DNA of 64,000 nucleotides from Streptomyces alanosinicus (GTDB lineage Bacteria; Actinomycetota; Actinomycetes; Streptomycetales; Streptomycetaceae): contig NZ_BMVG01000007.1 in the NCBI RefSeq assembly GCF_014650595.1, positions 301,509-365,508 on the forward strand. Reading direction: 5' to 3'. Shown piece after piece: positions 40,034-50,700 of this stretch (position 1 is the stretch's first letter; every line of letters starts with the position of its first letter). A model generated the notes under the pieces. It searched no databases. It worked only from the letters and a program-made list of their open reading frames with translations, and was not told the origin of the DNA. Position numbers and translations under genes: made by a program.

Positions 40034-43000
40034 ATGACCTCCCGCGCCCCCGGTGGTCCGACGAGCGGCGTGAGCCCGGTGCTCACGGCGCTGGTCGCGC
40101 GTATGCGGGACGCGGGGATCGCCCCCGGGGTGGAGGAGCTGGCGGACGCGCTGTGGCTGGCCCGCTGGCTCCCGGCGCCCGAGGGACAGGCCGCCCGGCC
40201 CGATCCCGCTCCCCCGAACGGCCCGGAACCGCCCGGCGGCCCCGGTGTGCCGCCCGTGCGCCCGCCGCGGTCCCTCCCCCCGCCCGCCGGGGACGACGAG
40301 CCCTCGATCCCCGACCACGCCCGCCTGTTCGTTCCCGGCTCGGGCGGCGCGGGCGCCGACACCCGGATGACCCCGGTCCGCGTCCCGGCCGCCCCCGCCC
40401 TGCCCGAACCCCTCGCCCTGCAACGCGGGTTACGGCCCCTGCAGCGCTACCGCGCGCCCGTACGACCGGTTCCGCGCACCCTCGACGAGCAGGCCACCGC
40501 CGAACGGGCCGCCGAGTCCGGGCTCGTCCTGCCCGTCCTGCGCACCGACCGGCGCCGCGAGGCCCGGCTGCTGCTCCTGATGGACGTCTCCACCTCGACG
40601 GTCGTCTGGCAGCAGGCACTCGACGAACTGCGCCAGGTCTGCGCCCGCGCCGGCGCCTTCCGCGAGGTGCAGGTGCGCTATCTGCACGAGACACCCGGCG
40701 GACTGCCCGGCTGCGCCGCCGGCCCGGAGCCGGGCGCCCCGCTCTCCGCACCCGAGCAGCTCAGCGATCCGACGGGGCGGCGCGTCACGCTGGTCCTCAG
40801 CGACTGCGCCGGGCCGATGTGGCGCAGCGGCCGGGTACAGCGGCTGCTGCACCGCTGGGCGGCCACCGCGCCCGTGGCCGTCGTACAGCCGTTGCCGCAG
40901 CGGATGTGGCTGCGGACCCATCTGCCCGCGCGGCGCGGGCTGTTGCGGCGGCGCGAGGGGCCCGCCGGGTCGCTGGGGTTCCTGCCCGACCGGGGTCCGG
41001 CCCCGGCCGGGGCGCTGCCGGTGCCCGTGCTGGCCCTGCGCCGGGAGTCGGTGGAGGGCTGGGCGCGCCTGGTGTCCGGCGCCACGGGGCAGTCGCTGGC
41101 CGCCGCGGCCGGGTGGGTGCGGGCCGATCATCCGGCGTCCGGGGCGCCCGTGCGGGCGGCGCAGGAGCGCAGCGGCGAGGAGCGCGTACGGGCGTTCTGG
41201 CGGCAGGCGTCCTCCGAGGCGCGGCGGCTCGCGGTGTATCTGTCGGCGGTGCCGCTGTATCTGCCGGTGATGCAGCTGGTCCAGCACGCGATGCTCGCCG
41301 GGAGCGGACCGGACGTCCTGTCCGAGGTGCTGCTGAGCGGGCTGCTGCGGCGCCGCGAGGACACGGACGACCCACGGGCCGTTCGGTACGACTTCCTGCC
41401 GCAGGTCGCCTCCGCGCTGCGGTCGCGGCTGACGGTCGACGAGGTGGAGCTGCTGCTCAAGCACTGCTCCGAGTACGTGGAGCGCAAGTTCGGGCGCAGC
41501 GCGCGGAACTTCCCCGCGCTCGCGGGAGCGTTCCTGCGGGGCGCGGTGCCGCCCGACCCGGAGCCGCTGCCGGCTCCGGGGGAGCGCGAACCGGCCGGGC
41601 TGCGGGCGTTCGCCGAGGTGTCGGCGGAGGTGCTGCGGGATCTGGGGGCGCGGCTGCCGGCGGTGGCGCCGGCGCCGGGGCAGGGCGGCGCGGAACTGCT
41701 GGAGCAGGGACGGCAGGCGCTCGCGCGGTTCAACGGGGAGGGGCTCACCCGGGAACTCGATGCCGCGGTGGCGTGTCTGCGGCAGTCGGTGGTGGCGGCG
41801 CGCTCGGAGAGCGAACGGGCCGCGGCACGTGAGGAGTTGGCGAGCGCGCTGCTCACCCGGTGGCGCGTGCGCCGGGTGGGGGAGGACCTGCGGGAGGCCT
41901 GGGAGGCGATCGACCAGCGGGCCGTCACGGCGCACGGGCGGCTCATACGGGGGCTGGTGTGCTGGGCTCAGGCGCAGGAGCTGCGGGAGAGCGGGATCGA
42001 CTTCGACGGGATCCCGCAGACCCTGCGCGCGTGGGCCGGGCGTGAGCCGGGCCGGGCGGCGGAACAGGCGCTGGCCGTGCTGCTGTACCTGGCCGACGAC
42101 AGCCTCGGCGCGGTCCTGGCCGACGACGACACGGGGGCGGGGGCCGAGGACCGCAGAAGGACGGCCGCCGAGGCGCTGACCGGAGTGCGGCGGTCGCTGG
42201 TGGATACGGGGCCCCACGACCCGGACTGGCGCGTGCTGCAGCTGCACCGCGCGGTCGACGCGGCGGGTGTGTGGCTGGAGCTGTCCGGCTCCGCGCTCGC
42301 CCTGGCCGCCCGGGGCCGGCTCTGGCTCGATCTGGCGCGGCAGCACGACGAGCACTCCGTGGTCGCCGCCGACGCGGCGGCGAGCGCCGCCGAGGACCTC
42401 ATGGAGGCGGTCCGGGACGACACCGTCCTGCCGGCCGTCGAGCGCTGCCGGATCTGGCTGGACGTGGCGGCAGCCGTCGAGATCCCGCAGCCCGAACGCG
42501 AGGAGAGTCTGCTGGTGTACGCGGTGGAGCAGGCCCGCCGGGCCGCGGGAGACGACACGGAGCTGGGGTCCGCGTGCCTGGTGCGGGCCGGCCGGATCCA
42601 CCGCGACCGCTACGACCGGTCCGGGAGGCCGGCCCAGCTGGACCGCGCAGTCGACGCCTGGGAACAGGCCGCGCAGCTGCTCGGCGAGGACGACGACCGG
42701 CGCCCCGGGGTGCTGACCGATCTCGGCCTGGCCCGGTATGCCCGGTTCGGCCGGCTGGGACGGGCCGAGGACATCCACGGGAGCGTCGATCACCTGCGCC
42801 AGGCGGTCGAGGACTCCCCGCCGGGCGATCCCGACCTCCCCGCGCGTCGCCGGCACCTCGGACGCGCCTACTGCAGGCGCTACCTCCTGACCGGTGTGCT
42901 GACCGACCTGTATGAGGCCGACTGGCTGTTCGCCGAAGCCCTGCGCGGTTCCGAGGACCCGGGGTTCACCGCGCGGAACCTGATCAACCGTGCAGTCGTG

Positions 43001-43276
43001 GCCCGGCTCCTGTACGAGCGCGCCGGGGCGGTCGGGCAGCTGCACACGGCGATCGACCTCGCCGGCCGGGCCGTCGAGTCCGCCGAGGAGGCGGGTGACG
43101 ACGAACTGGTGGCCGCGGCCCTGACGGAACGGGGCCGGACCCGAGAGCAGCTGGCCAGAGGCTACGAAGCCCGCACCGACTACGACCGTGCCCTGCGCCT
43201 CACGGACGACCACGACCGCGTACGGCTCCTCCGTCAGCTCATCTCCCGCCTGTCCTTCGAAACGGCCACCGAGTGA
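40034..43276 (+). CDS. SAV_2336-type vWA-like protein with C-terminal TPR-like repeats
   Basis: 1080-residue protein. After an N-terminal segment (1-50) and Pro-rich linker, a vWA-like domain has the MIDAS-type motif LLLLMDVSTST (DxSxS at 184-188) and VTLVLSDCAGPMWRSG. The middle (about 385-520) is helical (RRLAVYLSAVPLYLPVMQLV). The C-terminal half is long helical repeats (ACLVRAGRIHRDRYDRSGRP; TAIDLAGRAVESAEEAGDDE) of TPR type. It is the partner of MoxR. Its stop overlaps the precursor-peptide start (GTGA). Confidence 0.88.
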   Translation: MTSRAPGGPTSGVSPVLTALVARMRDAGIAPGVEELADALWLARWLPAPEGQAARPDPAPPNGPEPPGGPGVPPVRPPRSLPPPAGDDEPSIPDHARLFVPGSGGAGADTRMTPVRVPAAPALPEPLALQRGLRPLQRYRAPVRPVPRTLDEQATAERAAESGLVLPVLRTDRRREARLLLLMDVSTSTVVWQQALDELRQVCARAGAFREVQVRYLHETPGGLPGCAAGPEPGAPLSAPEQLSDPTGRRVTLVLSDCAGPMWRSGRVQRLLHRWAATAPVAVVQPLPQRMWLRTHLPARRGLLRRREGPAGSLGFLPDRGPAPAGALPVPVLALRRESVEGWARLVSGATGQSLAAAAGWVRADHPASGAPVRAAQERSGEERVRAFWRQASSEARRLAVYLSAVPLYLPVMQLVQHAMLAGSGPDVLSEVLLSGLLRRREDTDDPRAVRYDFLPQVASALRSRLTVDEVELLLKHCSEYVERKFGRSARNFPALAGAFLRGAVPPDPEPLPAPGEREPAGLRAFAEVSAEVLRDLGARLPAVAPAPGQGGAELLEQGRQALARFNGEGLTRELDAAVACLRQSVVAARSESERAAAREELASALLTRWRVRRVGEDLREAWEAIDQRAVTAHGRLIRGLVCWAQAQELRESGIDFDGIPQTLRAWAGREPGRAAEQALAVLLYLADDSLGAVLADDDTGAGAEDRRRTAAEALTGVRRSLVDTGPHDPDWRVLQLHRAVDAAGVWLELSGSALALAARGRLWLDLARQHDEHSVVAADAAASAAEDLMEAVRDDTVLPAVERCRIWLDVAAAVEIPQPEREESLLVYAVEQARRAAGDDTELGSACLVRAGRIHRDRYDRSGRPAQLDRAVDAWEQAAQLLGEDDDRRPGVLTDLGLARYARFGRLGRAEDIHGSVDHLRQAVEDSPPGDPDLPARRRHLGRAYCRRYLLTGVLTDLYEADWLFAEALRGSEDPGFTARNLINRAVVARLLYERAGAVGQLHTAIDLAGRAVESAEEAGDDELVAAALTERGRTREQLARGYEARTDYDRALRLTDDHDRVRLLRQLISRLSFETATE

Positions 43277-43422
43277 CCCTTCCCGCCGACGACACCCGCA
43301 CACCCCTCCCGGAGATCGCCCCGCCGGACCACACCGATCACCCGGTACTGGCCGCGATCCTCGCCGACCTCCGGGCCCGGGCGGGAGAGGTTGTCGTCGC
43401 CCAGTACGAGGACGCGCCATGA
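43273..43422 (+). CDS. fxsA: FxSxx-COOH-type precursor peptide with variant C-terminus YEDAP
   Basis: 49-residue peptide starting at a GTG that overlaps the vWA stop (GTGA) and ending at a TGA that overlaps the radical-SAM start (ATGA). Visible: TPLPEIAPPD, the conserved-looking DHPVLAAILADLRARAG and the C-terminus VVVAQYEDAP. FxsA precursors end in Phe-x-Ser-x-x, and FxsB crosslinks the aromatic ring to the Ser; here the last five residues are Tyr-Glu-Asp-Ala-Pro, replacing Phe by Tyr and Ser by Asp. Position and the upstream PL...DHPVL pattern support the call. Confidence 0.78.
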   Translation: MTLPADDTRTPLPEIAPPDHTDHPVLAAILADLRARAGEVVVAQYEDAP

Positions 43423-44627
43423 GGACCCATCCGGCATGGCCGTACGACAGCCTGGACACCCACGCCCACGAACCCGTTCCGTTCCGGCAGTTCGTGCTGA
43501 AGGTGCAGGGCCGCTGCAACCTCGACTGCACCTACTGCTACCTCTACCAGGGCCCCGACCACGGCTGGCGCGATCGCCCGCGGAGCACCTCCGCCCGCAC
43601 CATGCACCGCACGGCACAGCGCATCGCCGAGCATGTCCGCACCCACCGCCTCGACGCCGTCCGCATCGAACTCCACGGCGGCGAACCCCTCCTCCTGGGC
43701 CCCGGCCCGGTCCTCGCCTACGCCGAAGCCGTACGGGAGGCCGTCCGTGAGGCCGCCGGCTGCCAGGTCACCGCCACGGTCCAGACGAACGGCACCCGGC
43801 TGACGGACCGCACCCTCGACCGCCTCGCCGACGCCGGGATCCGCGTCGGCCTCAGCCTCGACGGCGGCCGCCCCGCGCACAACGCCCGCCGCGTCGACCA
43901 CGCCGGCCGCCCCGCCTGGTCCGCCGCCCGCGCGGCCGCGCTACGGCTCGCCGAGCGCCCGGAGTCGTACGCCGGGATCCTCTGCACCATCGACGTGGCC
44001 GCCGATCCGCTCGATGTGTACCGCTCCCTGGTCCGACTGCGCCCGCCCGGCGTCGACTTCCTCCTCCCGCACGCCACCTGGGGCAGGCCGCCCCCGGGCC
44101 TCGACAGCCGCTCTCCGGGCCGGCACCGTCCCGCCCGCACTCCCTACGGCGACTGGCTCACCGCCGTCTTCGACGCCTGGTGGGACGAGAAGGACCCCCG
44201 GATCCGCACCCGGATCCGGCTGTTCCGGGAGATCGCCGCGCTCCTCCTCGGTGCCCCGAGCCGCGCCGAAGCCGTGGGGCTGTCCCCGCTGGCGGCCGTC
44301 GTCGTCGAGACGGACGGCGCCATCGAGCAGGTCGACGCGCTCAGGGCGGCGTACGAAGGGGCCTCCGAGACCGGGCTGAACGTCCACCGGCACTCCTTCG
44401 ACCGGGCCCTGCGCCACCCCGGCGTGGCGGCACGCCAGCTGGGCGAGCGCGCGCTCGCCGACGAGTGTCTGGGCTGCCCCGTGGGGAAGGTGTGCGGCGG
44501 CGGGAACTATGTGCACCGGTACGCTCCGGGGACCGGCTTCCGGCATCCGAGTGTCTACTGCGCCGATCTGGAGCGGCTGGTCCGGCACATCGCACACCGA
44601 CTGGAGCGCACGGCGCTGCCGTCCTGA
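43419..44627 (+). CDS. fxsB: FxsB-family radical SAM maturase (SPASM)
   Basis: 402-residue radical SAM enzyme. The 4Fe-4S motif CNLDCTYC has Cys33, Cys37 and Cys40; IELHGGEPLLLG and VQTNGTRLT follow in the barrel. A C-terminal SPASM-type Cys cluster (ADECLGCPVGKVCGGGNYVH ... SVYC) holds auxiliary clusters. FxsB enzymes form three-residue cyclophanes (triceptides) in the FxSxx precursor. It is coupled by ATGA to the short precursor gene. The His-Arg-Tyr segment after GGG is typical of the family. Confidence 0.9.
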   Translation: MRTHPAWPYDSLDTHAHEPVPFRQFVLKVQGRCNLDCTYCYLYQGPDHGWRDRPRSTSARTMHRTAQRIAEHVRTHRLDAVRIELHGGEPLLLGPGPVLAYAEAVREAVREAAGCQVTATVQTNGTRLTDRTLDRLADAGIRVGLSLDGGRPAHNARRVDHAGRPAWSAARAAALRLAERPESYAGILCTIDVAADPLDVYRSLVRLRPPGVDFLLPHATWGRPPPGLDSRSPGRHRPARTPYGDWLTAVFDAWWDEKDPRIRTRIRLFREIAALLLGAPSRAEAVGLSPLAAVVVETDGAIEQVDALRAAYEGASETGLNVHRHSFDRALRHPGVAARQLGERALADECLGCPVGKVCGGGNYVHRYAPGTGFRHPSVYCADLERLVRHIAHRLERTALPS

Positions 44628-44729
44628 CCGGAAACCATGCTCAACTCGACACTACCGGAGTCGATCTGACGCACACTTGAATAACCTGTGCACACGCGTG
44701 ACCAGGTTCATTCGAGGGGAAACGGCGAG

Positions 44730-47690
44730 ATGACGGCGGAACTCGGACACGTCACGGTGGTGTTCGCCGGGCAGAGCGAGTCCTGGGCCAAGTGGATCGA
44801 CCATCAGATCCGGGCCGTGGGACGAGGCTCCACGCTGGTCAGGTGGAACCCGCTGCGGCGGCCGCCGTCCGCGGAGGCCTTCGCCGACCTGCTGAGCGCG
44901 CCGGGACGCCTCCTGCTGGTGATAGACGACTGGTACGAGCGGCTCGGCACCGAACGCTTCGAGGCCTGGACCGAAGCCCTGCGGCAGGTGCTGCCCGCGT
45001 ACCACGACCGGATCGCCGCGGTCAGCATCACCGCCCGGCCCATGCCGGAGGCCGTCATCGCCCTCGCCCCCGTCGAACTGCGCGGGCTGCGCCCGGAGAT
45101 CGCCCGCAGCCGCGTCCTGGAGTGCGCGGGCATCCCGGCCCCGGGCACCCTGATCGACCTGCGCCGCGGACCCCGCTTCCCCGACGACCCGCCGGACGTG
45201 TGGCGGGTCCCGCGCCGCAACCGCCGCTTCATCGGGCGCACCGAACTGCTGGAGAAGCTCTACGGCGCCCTCTCCGCCGCCGGCTCCGACGGCGCCGTCG
45301 TGGCGCTGCTCGGTCCGGGCGGCTTCGGCAAGACCCAGCTGGCGCTGGAGTACGTCCACCGGTTCTCGGGCGAGTACGACATCGTGTGGTGGGTCAGCGC
45401 CGCCCAACGCGTCACCGCCCGCCAGCAGTTCGCCGATCTCGCGCCCGCGCTGGAGCTGCGGGACGCCGGCGACCTCGCGGCCACCATCACGGCCGTACGC
45501 CGGGAACTCGACCGCACCCAGCGGCCCTGGCTGCTCGTCCTCGACGGCGCCGGCGCCCCGGAGCGGCTGGCCGACCTGCTGCCCGAGGGACGCGGGCACG
45601 TCCTGATCACCACGCACCGCAGCGAGTGGGGCGCCCACGCCGAGAGCATCGCCGTGCCCGCCTTCGAGCGCGGCGAGAGCGTCGCCTTCGTCTCGCGGCG
45701 CACGGAGCGGCTCGACGAGACCCAGGCCGGGCGGCTCGCCGAGGCCGTGGAGGACATGCCGCTGCTGCTCGACCAGACGGCCGCCTGGCTGGACATCAAC
45801 CTGACCGTGCCGGTCGACGAGTACATCCGGGACATCCGCGACGGCCGCCCGGACCGCTTCGGTGTGATGCCCTCCGGCCAGTACCCGGAGAGTTTCGAGG
45901 TCGCCTGGGCCAAGCTGGTCAACACCCTGCGCGAGGGCTCCGAGTCCGCCTGGCAGCTGCTCAACCTGCTGGTGTGCTTCTCGCACGACGTGGTGCCGGT
46001 ACGGCTGCTGCAGTCGGCGCGGTCCGGCGATCTGCCCGCCGAACTGGCCGAGTTGATCACCGAGCCCAGCAGCTGGAACACCGCGCTGCGCCGGCTCTCG
46101 GAGATCACCTCCATGCGCATCGAGTACGAACCCGGCCCGCTGCTGGACACCCAGACCGTCGGCACCGTGCGCATGCACCGCCTCTTCCACCGCTTCGTCC
46201 GCTCCATCCAGTCACCCGCCGACGCCGAGCGCTATGCGGCGGCCGCCCGCAAGGTCCTCGTCTCCGCCGACCCGCGCGACTCCTCCTCGCCCGGCAGCTG
46301 GGCCCGCTACGCCCTGCTCATCCCGCAGCTGGAGCCGTCCGGCGCCCTGGAGTCGGCCGATGACGGCGCCCGGGACCTCGTCCTGAACTGCATCGAATAC
46401 CTGCGGATGCGCGGCGAGTACCACGACGGCTGGTGGCTCAGCCGTACGGCGGTCACCCACTGGCAGGCCGCCTCCGGCGGTACCGACCGCTCGGTGCTGG
46501 TCGCCGCGCACCAGCTTGCCAACATGCTGCGCCGCCTCGGCCGGTACGAGGACGCGAAGACGGTCGGCCAGCAGATCCTCGAACGCCTCGAACGCGCCGA
46601 GCACGTCCGGCCCATCCAGCTCATCCGCGCCAAGGACGGCCTCGGCGGCACCCTCATGGCGCTGGGCCGGTACACCGAGGCCCGCGCCCTGTTCGAGGAG
46701 GCAGCCCGGGCCGCCGCCGCGGAGCTCGGCGGGGAGCAGGTGCCGCGCACCCTCACGATCCGCAGCAACCTCGCCGTCGCCCTCGGCCTCCAGGGCCGCT
46801 ACGCCGAGTCGCTCACCCTGCACCGCAAGGTCTTCGAGGCCCGGCTGGACATCCTCGGCGGCCGCGACCCGCTCACGCTCAACTCCGCGCTGCACACCGC
46901 GTGGATGCTGCGGCTGCTCGGCAACTACCGGGAGGCGCTGGCCATCCAGGGCCACAACTCACGTGTGCACACCCAGGTGCTGGACCGCGCCCACGACCAG
47001 ACCCTGCTCGCCGAGCACAACCTCGCCCTGTGCGCCCGCCGGGTCGGCGATCTGCAGTTCGCCCAGGCCATGCTGCGCGGGGTGCGGGAGAAGCTGATCC
47101 GCCGGCGCGGCCCGCTGCACCCGGAGACGCTGATGGTGTCCTGCGACTACGCGATGCTGCTGCGCGACCTGGAGCGCACCGAGGAGGCCCGGGACCTGGC
47201 CGAGGCCACCGCCACCCACTACGCCGCCCAGCTCGGGGAGCGCCACCCGTACGCGATCGGCGCGCGGGACAACGTGGCGACCGTCATGCGGGACCTGGGC
47301 GAGCACCGGCTGGCGCTGGAGCTGTCCCAGCAGTCCGCGCGGCAGATGCGGCGGGCCGTCGGCAAGGACCACCCCTGGGCCATCGGCTGCTCGAAGAACG
47401 AGATCGCCGCGCTGGCCGCCGTGGGAGAGACCGACGAGGCGGCGACGCTGGGCCGGGACACGGCCGAGCGGTCCGCGCGGGTCCTGGGCGAGGCCCATCT
47501 GCTCACCGTCAGCCTGCGGGCCGGCCTCGCCCTGGACCTGTCCGCGCTGGGGGAGCGGGCGGAATCCGCCACCCTGCGCCAGGACGCGACAACCCGCCTC
47601 ACCTCACTCCTCGGCGCGGACCACCCGGACACGGCCCACATCCTGGAACGACACCGCCCGCACTGGGACTTCGAACCCCAGCCGATCTGA
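44730..47690 (+). CDS. fxsT: FxsT-type protein: TIR-like domain, NB-ARC-like NTPase, TPR repeats
   Basis: 986-residue STAND-like protein of the FxSxx-COOH system. N-terminal TIR-like domain (about 5-135; VTVVFAGQSESWAKWIDHQI, LLLVIDDWYERL), then an NB-ARC-like NTPase with Walker A LLGPGGFGKTQ (near 195) and Walker B RPWLLVLDG (near 268), then about 400 residues of TPR repeats (TLTIRSNLAVALGLQGRYAE, HPYAIGARDNVATVMRDLGE). It resembles sensor/effector proteins of conflict systems. The ATG at 44730 with GAGGGG upstream is chosen over GTG 44688. It lies 102 bp after fxsB. Confidence 0.88.
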   Translation: MTAELGHVTVVFAGQSESWAKWIDHQIRAVGRGSTLVRWNPLRRPPSAEAFADLLSAPGRLLLVIDDWYERLGTERFEAWTEALRQVLPAYHDRIAAVSITARPMPEAVIALAPVELRGLRPEIARSRVLECAGIPAPGTLIDLRRGPRFPDDPPDVWRVPRRNRRFIGRTELLEKLYGALSAAGSDGAVVALLGPGGFGKTQLALEYVHRFSGEYDIVWWVSAAQRVTARQQFADLAPALELRDAGDLAATITAVRRELDRTQRPWLLVLDGAGAPERLADLLPEGRGHVLITTHRSEWGAHAESIAVPAFERGESVAFVSRRTERLDETQAGRLAEAVEDMPLLLDQTAAWLDINLTVPVDEYIRDIRDGRPDRFGVMPSGQYPESFEVAWAKLVNTLREGSESAWQLLNLLVCFSHDVVPVRLLQSARSGDLPAELAELITEPSSWNTALRRLSEITSMRIEYEPGPLLDTQTVGTVRMHRLFHRFVRSIQSPADAERYAAAARKVLVSADPRDSSSPGSWARYALLIPQLEPSGALESADDGARDLVLNCIEYLRMRGEYHDGWWLSRTAVTHWQAASGGTDRSVLVAAHQLANMLRRLGRYEDAKTVGQQILERLERAEHVRPIQLIRAKDGLGGTLMALGRYTEARALFEEAARAAAAELGGEQVPRTLTIRSNLAVALGLQGRYAESLTLHRKVFEARLDILGGRDPLTLNSALHTAWMLRLLGNYREALAIQGHNSRVHTQVLDRAHDQTLLAEHNLALCARRVGDLQFAQAMLRGVREKLIRRRGPLHPETLMVSCDYAMLLRDLERTEEARDLAEATATHYAAQLGERHPYAIGARDNVATVMRDLGEHRLALELSQQSARQMRRAVGKDHPWAIGCSKNEIAALAAVGETDEAATLGRDTAERSARVLGEAHLLTVSLRAGLALDLSALGERAESATLRQDATTRLTSLLGADHPDTAHILERHRPHWDFEPQPI

Positions 47691-47725
47691 TCGACCGACG
47701 GCACCGCGACCCCCGGGCAGGCGAA

Positions 47726-47761
47726 GGGCCCGGCACCGAGTATGTACTCGGCACCGGGCCC
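47726..47761. terminator. Bidirectional terminator between fxsT and the 2-oxoglutarate decarboxylase gene
   Basis: Arms GGGCCCGG..ACCGAGTA and TACTCGG..ACCGGGCCC pair with one 2-nt mismatch, 2-nt loop. It lies between convergent genes. Confidence 0.85.
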
Positions 47762-47774
47762 TCGGGTCTGAGGC

Positions 47775-50700
47775 TTACGCCTCGAAAACCTCTCGCACCA
47801 GCTGCTCCTGCTCGGCCTGGTGCCGCTTCGCGGAGCCCACCGCCGGGGACGAGCCGTGCGGACGCGAGATGCGGCGCAGCCGCTCGTCGTGCGGGACGTC
47901 CGCGCCGACCGCCAGGTCCAGGTGGTCGATCAGGTTGAGCGCGATGAACGGCCAGGCACCCTGGTTCGCCGGCTCCTCCTGCGCCCACAGGTACTTCTCG
48001 GCGTTCGGGTACTTCTTGATCTCCGCCTGGAGCTCGGCACCCGGCAGCGGGTACAGGCGCTCGAGGCGGATGATCGCGGTGTCCGTGATGCCGCGCTTGA
48101 CCCGCTCGGCGTCCAGGTCGTAGTAGAGCTTGCCGGCCACGAAGACGACCTTGCGGACCGCGGTCGGGTCCACCGAGGCGTCGCCGATGACGGGACGGAA
48201 CTGACCCGACGTGAACTCCTCCGTCTTCGACGCGGCGGCCTTCAGACGCAGCATCGACTTCGGGGTGAAGACCACCAGCGGCTTGTGGTGCGGGTTGTGC
48301 ACCTGCCACCGCAGGAGGTGGAAGTAGTTCGACGGCAGGGTCGGCATGGCGACCGTCATGTTGTTCTGGGCGCAGAGCTGGAGGAACCGCTCGACACGGG
48401 CCGAGGAGTGGTCCGGGCCCTGGCCCTCGTAGCCGTGGGGGAGGAGCAGCGTGACACCGCTGGTCTGGCCCCACTTCTGCTCGGCGGCCGAGATGTACTC
48501 GTCGACCACCGTCTGCGCGCCGTTGACGAAGTCACCGAACTGCGCCTCCCACATCACGAGCGCGTCGGGCCGGGCCAGCGAGTAGCCGTACTCGAAGCCC
48601 ATGACCGCGTACTCGGACAGCAGGGAGTTGTAGACGTTGTACCGCGACTGCTCCTCGGCGAGGTACTGCAGCGGGGTGTACTCCTCGCCCGTCTCGCGGT
48701 CGATGAGGACCGCGTGGCGCTGGCCGAAGGTGCCGCGCTGGGAGTCCTGGCCGGACAGCCGGACCGGGGTGCCCTCAAGCAGCAGGGAGCCCACGGCCAG
48801 CGTTTCGCCCATGCCCCAGTCGATCGTGCCGTCCTCGACCATCGTCGCCCGGCGCTGCAGCTGCGGCAGCAGACGCGGGTGCACGTGGAAGGTGTCCGGG
48901 ATGTTGACCTGGGACTCGGCGATGCGCTTGACGACCTCCGAGGAGATCGCGGTGTTCACGGCGACCGGGAAGTCCGCCTGCGGGTCCGACACCGGGACGG
49001 CGCCCGGCTGGGCCGTGACGGCCTCGCGGACCTCCGTGAAGACCTTCTCCAGCTGCCCCTGGTAGTCCTGCAGGGCCTGCTCGGCCTCTTCCAGGGTGAT
49101 GTCGCCGCGACCGATCAGGGACTCGGTGTAGAGCTTGCGCACCGAGCGCTTCTTGTCGATCAGGTCGTACATCAGCGGCTGGGTGAAGGCCGGGTTGTCC
49201 GACTCGTTGTGACCGCGACGGCGGTAGCAGATGAGGTCGATCACCACGTCCTTGTTGAACGCCTGGCGGAACTCGAAGGCGAGCCGCGCGACGCGGACCA
49301 CGGCCTCCGGGTCGTCGCCGTTCACGTGGAAGATCGGGGCCTCGATCATGCGGGCCACGTCCGTCGCGTACATGGAGGAACGCGAGGACTCGGGGGCCGC
49401 GGTGAAGCCGACCTGGTTGTTGATGACGATGTGGACCGTGCCGCCGGTGCGGTAGCCGCGCAGCTGCGACATGTTCAGGGTCTCGGCCACCACGCCCTGG
49501 CCCGCGAAGGCCGCGTCGCCGTGGATCGCCACCGGCAGGACCGTGAAGTCCGTGCCGCCCTTGTTGATGATGTCCTGCTTGGCGCGGGCGATGCCCTCGA
49601 TGACCGGGTCGACCGTCTCCAGGTGGGAGGGGTTCGCGGCCAGCGAGACCGTGATCTGCTCGCCGTCCAGGCCGGTGAAGGTGCCCTGGGCGCCCAGGTG
49701 GTACTTCACGTCGCCGGAGCCGTGCATCGACTTCGGGTCGAGGTTGCCCTCGAACTCGCGGAAGATCTGCGCGTACGACTTGCCGACGATGTTCGCCAGC
49801 ACGTTCAGCCGGCCGCGGTGGGCCATGCCGATGACGACCTCGTCCAGCCGGGACTCGGCGGCGGAGTCGATGACCGCGTCCAGCAGCGGGATGACGGACT
49901 CGCCGCCCTCCAGCGAGAACCGCTTCTGGCCGACGTACTTCGTCTGCAGGAAGGTCTCGAAGGCCTCCGCCGCGTTCAGCCGGCGCAGGATCCGCAGCTG
50001 CTCCTCGCGCTCCATCTTGGAGTGCGGGCGCTCCACGCGGTCCTGGATCCACTTGCGCTGCTTGGGGTCCTGGATGTGCATGAACTCGATGCCGGTGGTG
50101 CGGCAGTACGAGTCGCGCAGCACGCCGAGGATGTCGCGCAGCTTCATCATCGACTTGCCGGCGAAGCCGCCGACGGCGAACTCGCGCTCCAGGTCCCACA
50201 GGGTGAGGCCGTGCTCGACGATGTCCAGGTCGGGGTGCTTGCGCTGCTTGTACTCCAGCGGGTCGGTGTCGGCCATGACGTGGCCGCGCACCCGGTAGGA
50301 GTGGATCAGCTCGAAGACACGGGCGGCCTTGGTGACGTCGTCGTCGTGGCTGGCGTCGATGTCCCTCAGCCAGCGGACCGGCTCGTAGGGGATGCGCAGG
50401 GCCTCGAAGATGTCGTCGTAGAAGCCGTTCTCGCCGAGCAGCAGGTTCGCCACGGCGCGCAGGAACTCGCCGGAGGCGGCGCCCTGGATCACCCGGTGGT
50501 CGTAGGTCGACGTGAGCGTCATGACCTTCGAGATGCCGAGCTTGTTCAGGGTGTCCTGGCTGGTGCCCTGGAACTCCGCCGGGTAGTCCATGGAGCCGAC
50601 GCCCATGATCACGGACTGGCCGGGCATCAGACGCGGCACGGAGTGGACGGTGCCGAGGCCGCCGGGGTTGGTCAGGGAGACCGTGACACCGGTGAAGTCG

